A stretch of 64,000 nt of DNA, taken from contig JAMPIV010010569.1 of assembly GCA_024509875.1 (NCBI GenBank), positions 124,001-188,000 on the forward strand. The letters run 5' to 3'. Shown here piece by piece: positions 62,381-64,000 of the stretch. The notes under the pieces are model-generated. The model saw nothing but the letters and a program-made list of their open reading frames with translations. It was not told the origin of the DNA and did no database searches. The translations under genes were made by a program, and so were the position numbers. Within the stretch, counting starts at the first letter, position 1; each line of letters begins with the position of its first letter. This DNA is from Oreohelix idahoensis. Its lineage: Eukaryota > Mollusca > Gastropoda > Stylommatophora > Oreohelicidae.

Positions 62381-64000
62381 GGAGTAGGACGAATGCTTTG
62401 TCACCTGGACAAAGTTGTCGTAGACATCTATTCTTGTTAGCAAACTGTCTTGCCTTCTCTTTAGCAATTTCTGATGAAGCAGTTGCTAGCTTACATGCCT
62501 CAATGATCTTTTGTCTAAGAGCAATGACATACTCATATGAGGATTGAGTTTCATCGCTAATATCATCGGCAGTGATGAGATCGTGTAATAAAGACATAGG
62601 GCCGCGTGGACGCGCGCCAAAGACAAGTTCGAAGGGAGAAAATCCTGTGTGTTCATTAGGGACTTCTCTATAGGCAAAGAGAGCCGCGGGTAAAACCCTG
62701 TCCCAATCTTGAGGATGATCTTCAGTTATCTTACCAAGCAAAGTCTTGAGCGTTCTATTCAGACGCTCAACTAACCCATTAGACATAGGATGGTAGATAC
62801 TACTGAGAGATCGTTCAATATGTAAGGTAGACATTACCTGTGACATAGTGTCAGATATGAGTTGAGTGCCATGGTCTGACAATATTTCTCTGGGGAACCC
62901 CAAGCGAGAAAATATCAACCAAAGAGCATCTGCGATATCTGTAGTAGATATGCTCTTAAGAGGAATAGCCTCTGGCCAACGTGTGCACATATCGACACAT
63001 GTAAGGATAAACTGATGTCCTCTGGCCGACTTGACCTTAAAAGGGCCAATAATATCTATGGCCATTTTCTGAAACGGCCGAATAGGAATGTCAGCAGCCT
63101 GGATAGGCGCAGCATGTCGTGGTCCTCTAGATTTGACCTCCTGACATACCTTGCATGATCGGCAGTAAATACGAATGTCCTTATTGACAAAAGGCCAAAA
63201 GAAAGCCGCAAGGACTCTCGACTTCGTACGGGAAAAACCCATATGTCCAGCACATTGCGAGTCATGAGCATGTTGTAATATTTGCACTCTCATGCTCTTG
63301 GGAACAAGAATTTGCGAATGTGCCGACGTAGTCGAATCTTGTACCATACGTACAAGTACGCCGTTTCTCATTGCAATCCAAGATTTTCTATTTGTATCCT
63401 GATTCGGATCACCTTTCTTCGCAAGAACGAAGAATTTTTTTAAAGAAGGATCTTCTTCTTGCAATTTTATGAAAGAGTCACGAGTGATTACTAAGTGACT
63501 ATCTTGGCTATCAACTTCATTATCACTATTCAGTGAAGTTTCGGGTGTTTGTAGAGCTTGTGCTCTTGTAACTACTGCATTTGTAGCTTGCATGTTATTA
63601 TCTTCCCAAGCAGCAATCTGCTGTGGGGTACACTCCCTCACTCCGTGAATACGACCAATAATAAGGTCCGCAATAGGATTAGGTAAGAGACAAGCATGCA
63701 CATCTCCAGTAAAGAAAGGAGTGGCAATGCGAATTACAGCAGTAGGATATTTTTCTAGTGTGCCGCCAAATGTGACACATTTAATAACCCTTCCTGTAGC
63801 ACAAGATGGATCTACAAGCGATTGTCTAACACCAATAGTGGTGCATCCGGAATCGAAAAGTAGTGAGACCGGAGTATCATTAACAAGACCCTTATGTAGA
63901 ATTAAAGAACCCCTCCCGTCATGCGCAACAGCAGCAGGAAGAGCGGGAAGTGGGTGACCACAACTCAAAGTAGTTATGGTACCCGGTTCGAATAAAGTAC
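62370..64000 (-). CDS. Protease and integrase, copy 2, open frame (partial)
   Basis: The frame enters from the right edge and holds SCGHPLPALPAAVAHDGRG, the protease DSG motif (FDSGCTTIGV), the integrase zinc region (HDSQCAGHMGFSRTKS, CRSCKVCQEV), the DDE core (AIDIIGPFK, SDHGTQLISD, NGLVERLNRTLK) and its C-terminal helix region (CPGDKAFVLLPSR). It ends by frameshift near 62375. The order protease-integrase before RT is seen here within one uninterrupted frame, so it does not depend on joining fragments. Confidence 0.92.

Larger units (their letters stand above)
59902..64000 (-). mobile_element. Gmr1-like retrotransposon, family 2, copy 2 (runs off the right edge)
   Basis: Tandem to copy 1, sharing the LTR at 58824-59901. 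In minus-strand order the window holds protease, integrase, RT, RNase H and the 3' non-coding region. Gag and the 5' LTR lie beyond the edge. It is better preserved than copy 1, with two long frames and one visible break near 62375 where a T-run is one base longer than in copy 1. Confidence 0.92.

Overview
This is repeat-dominated metazoan nuclear DNA. The split gene with GT-AG introns, the polymerase III SINEs, the RTE-type LINEs and the Ty3-type LTR elements all point to an animal. The mixture suggests an invertebrate, perhaps a mollusc, but that is inference. No bacterial gene, operon or CRISPR locus is present.

**Host gene.** Five short exons on the minus strand (13771-13908, 10343-10362, 9477-9522, 8996-9104, 2870-2931) join in frame into 125 codons. 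They encode the coiled-coil tail and the catalytic core of an OTUD6B-type OTU deubiquitinase. The gene runs off the left edge. Its N-terminal exons were not found. Its introns are filled with minisatellites, SINEs, LINE fragments and a piggyBac-like element.

**1-14.6 kb:** introns of OTUD6B with several minisatellite arrays. **14.6-20.0 kb:** a deleted Gmr1-like LTR element. **20-27 kb:** microsatellites and a 37-40-bp minisatellite split by a solo LTR. **27.4-33.1 kb:** a near full-length RTE LINE with a target duplication, itself split by a 2.6-kb solo LTR. **33-46 kb:** SINEs, hAT remnants, a second 2.4-kb solo LTR and TA-microsatellites. **46-51 kb:** two LINE fragments of different families in opposite orientation, then LTR-like DNA. 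**51.3-64 kb:** two near-identical LTR retrotransposons on the minus strand that share one LTR.

**Main observations.** (1) The 51-64 kb retrotransposons have Ty3/gypsy-type enzymes in the order protease, integrase, reverse transcriptase, RNase H. This is the Ty1/copia order, known from the Gmr1-like clade, and their Gag resembles the SCAN fold. (2) A dispersed element of about 250 bp, called element D here, occurs about eight times. In four copies a different internal segment has expanded into a tandem array. (3) Other minisatellites are traceable to transposon pieces, including a 55-bp array made from LINE coding sequence. (4) Two copies of a piggyBac-like element sit in TTAA and TGAA targets. 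(5) The OTUD6B gene has a 20-nt microexon that ends inside the catalytic cysteine codon.
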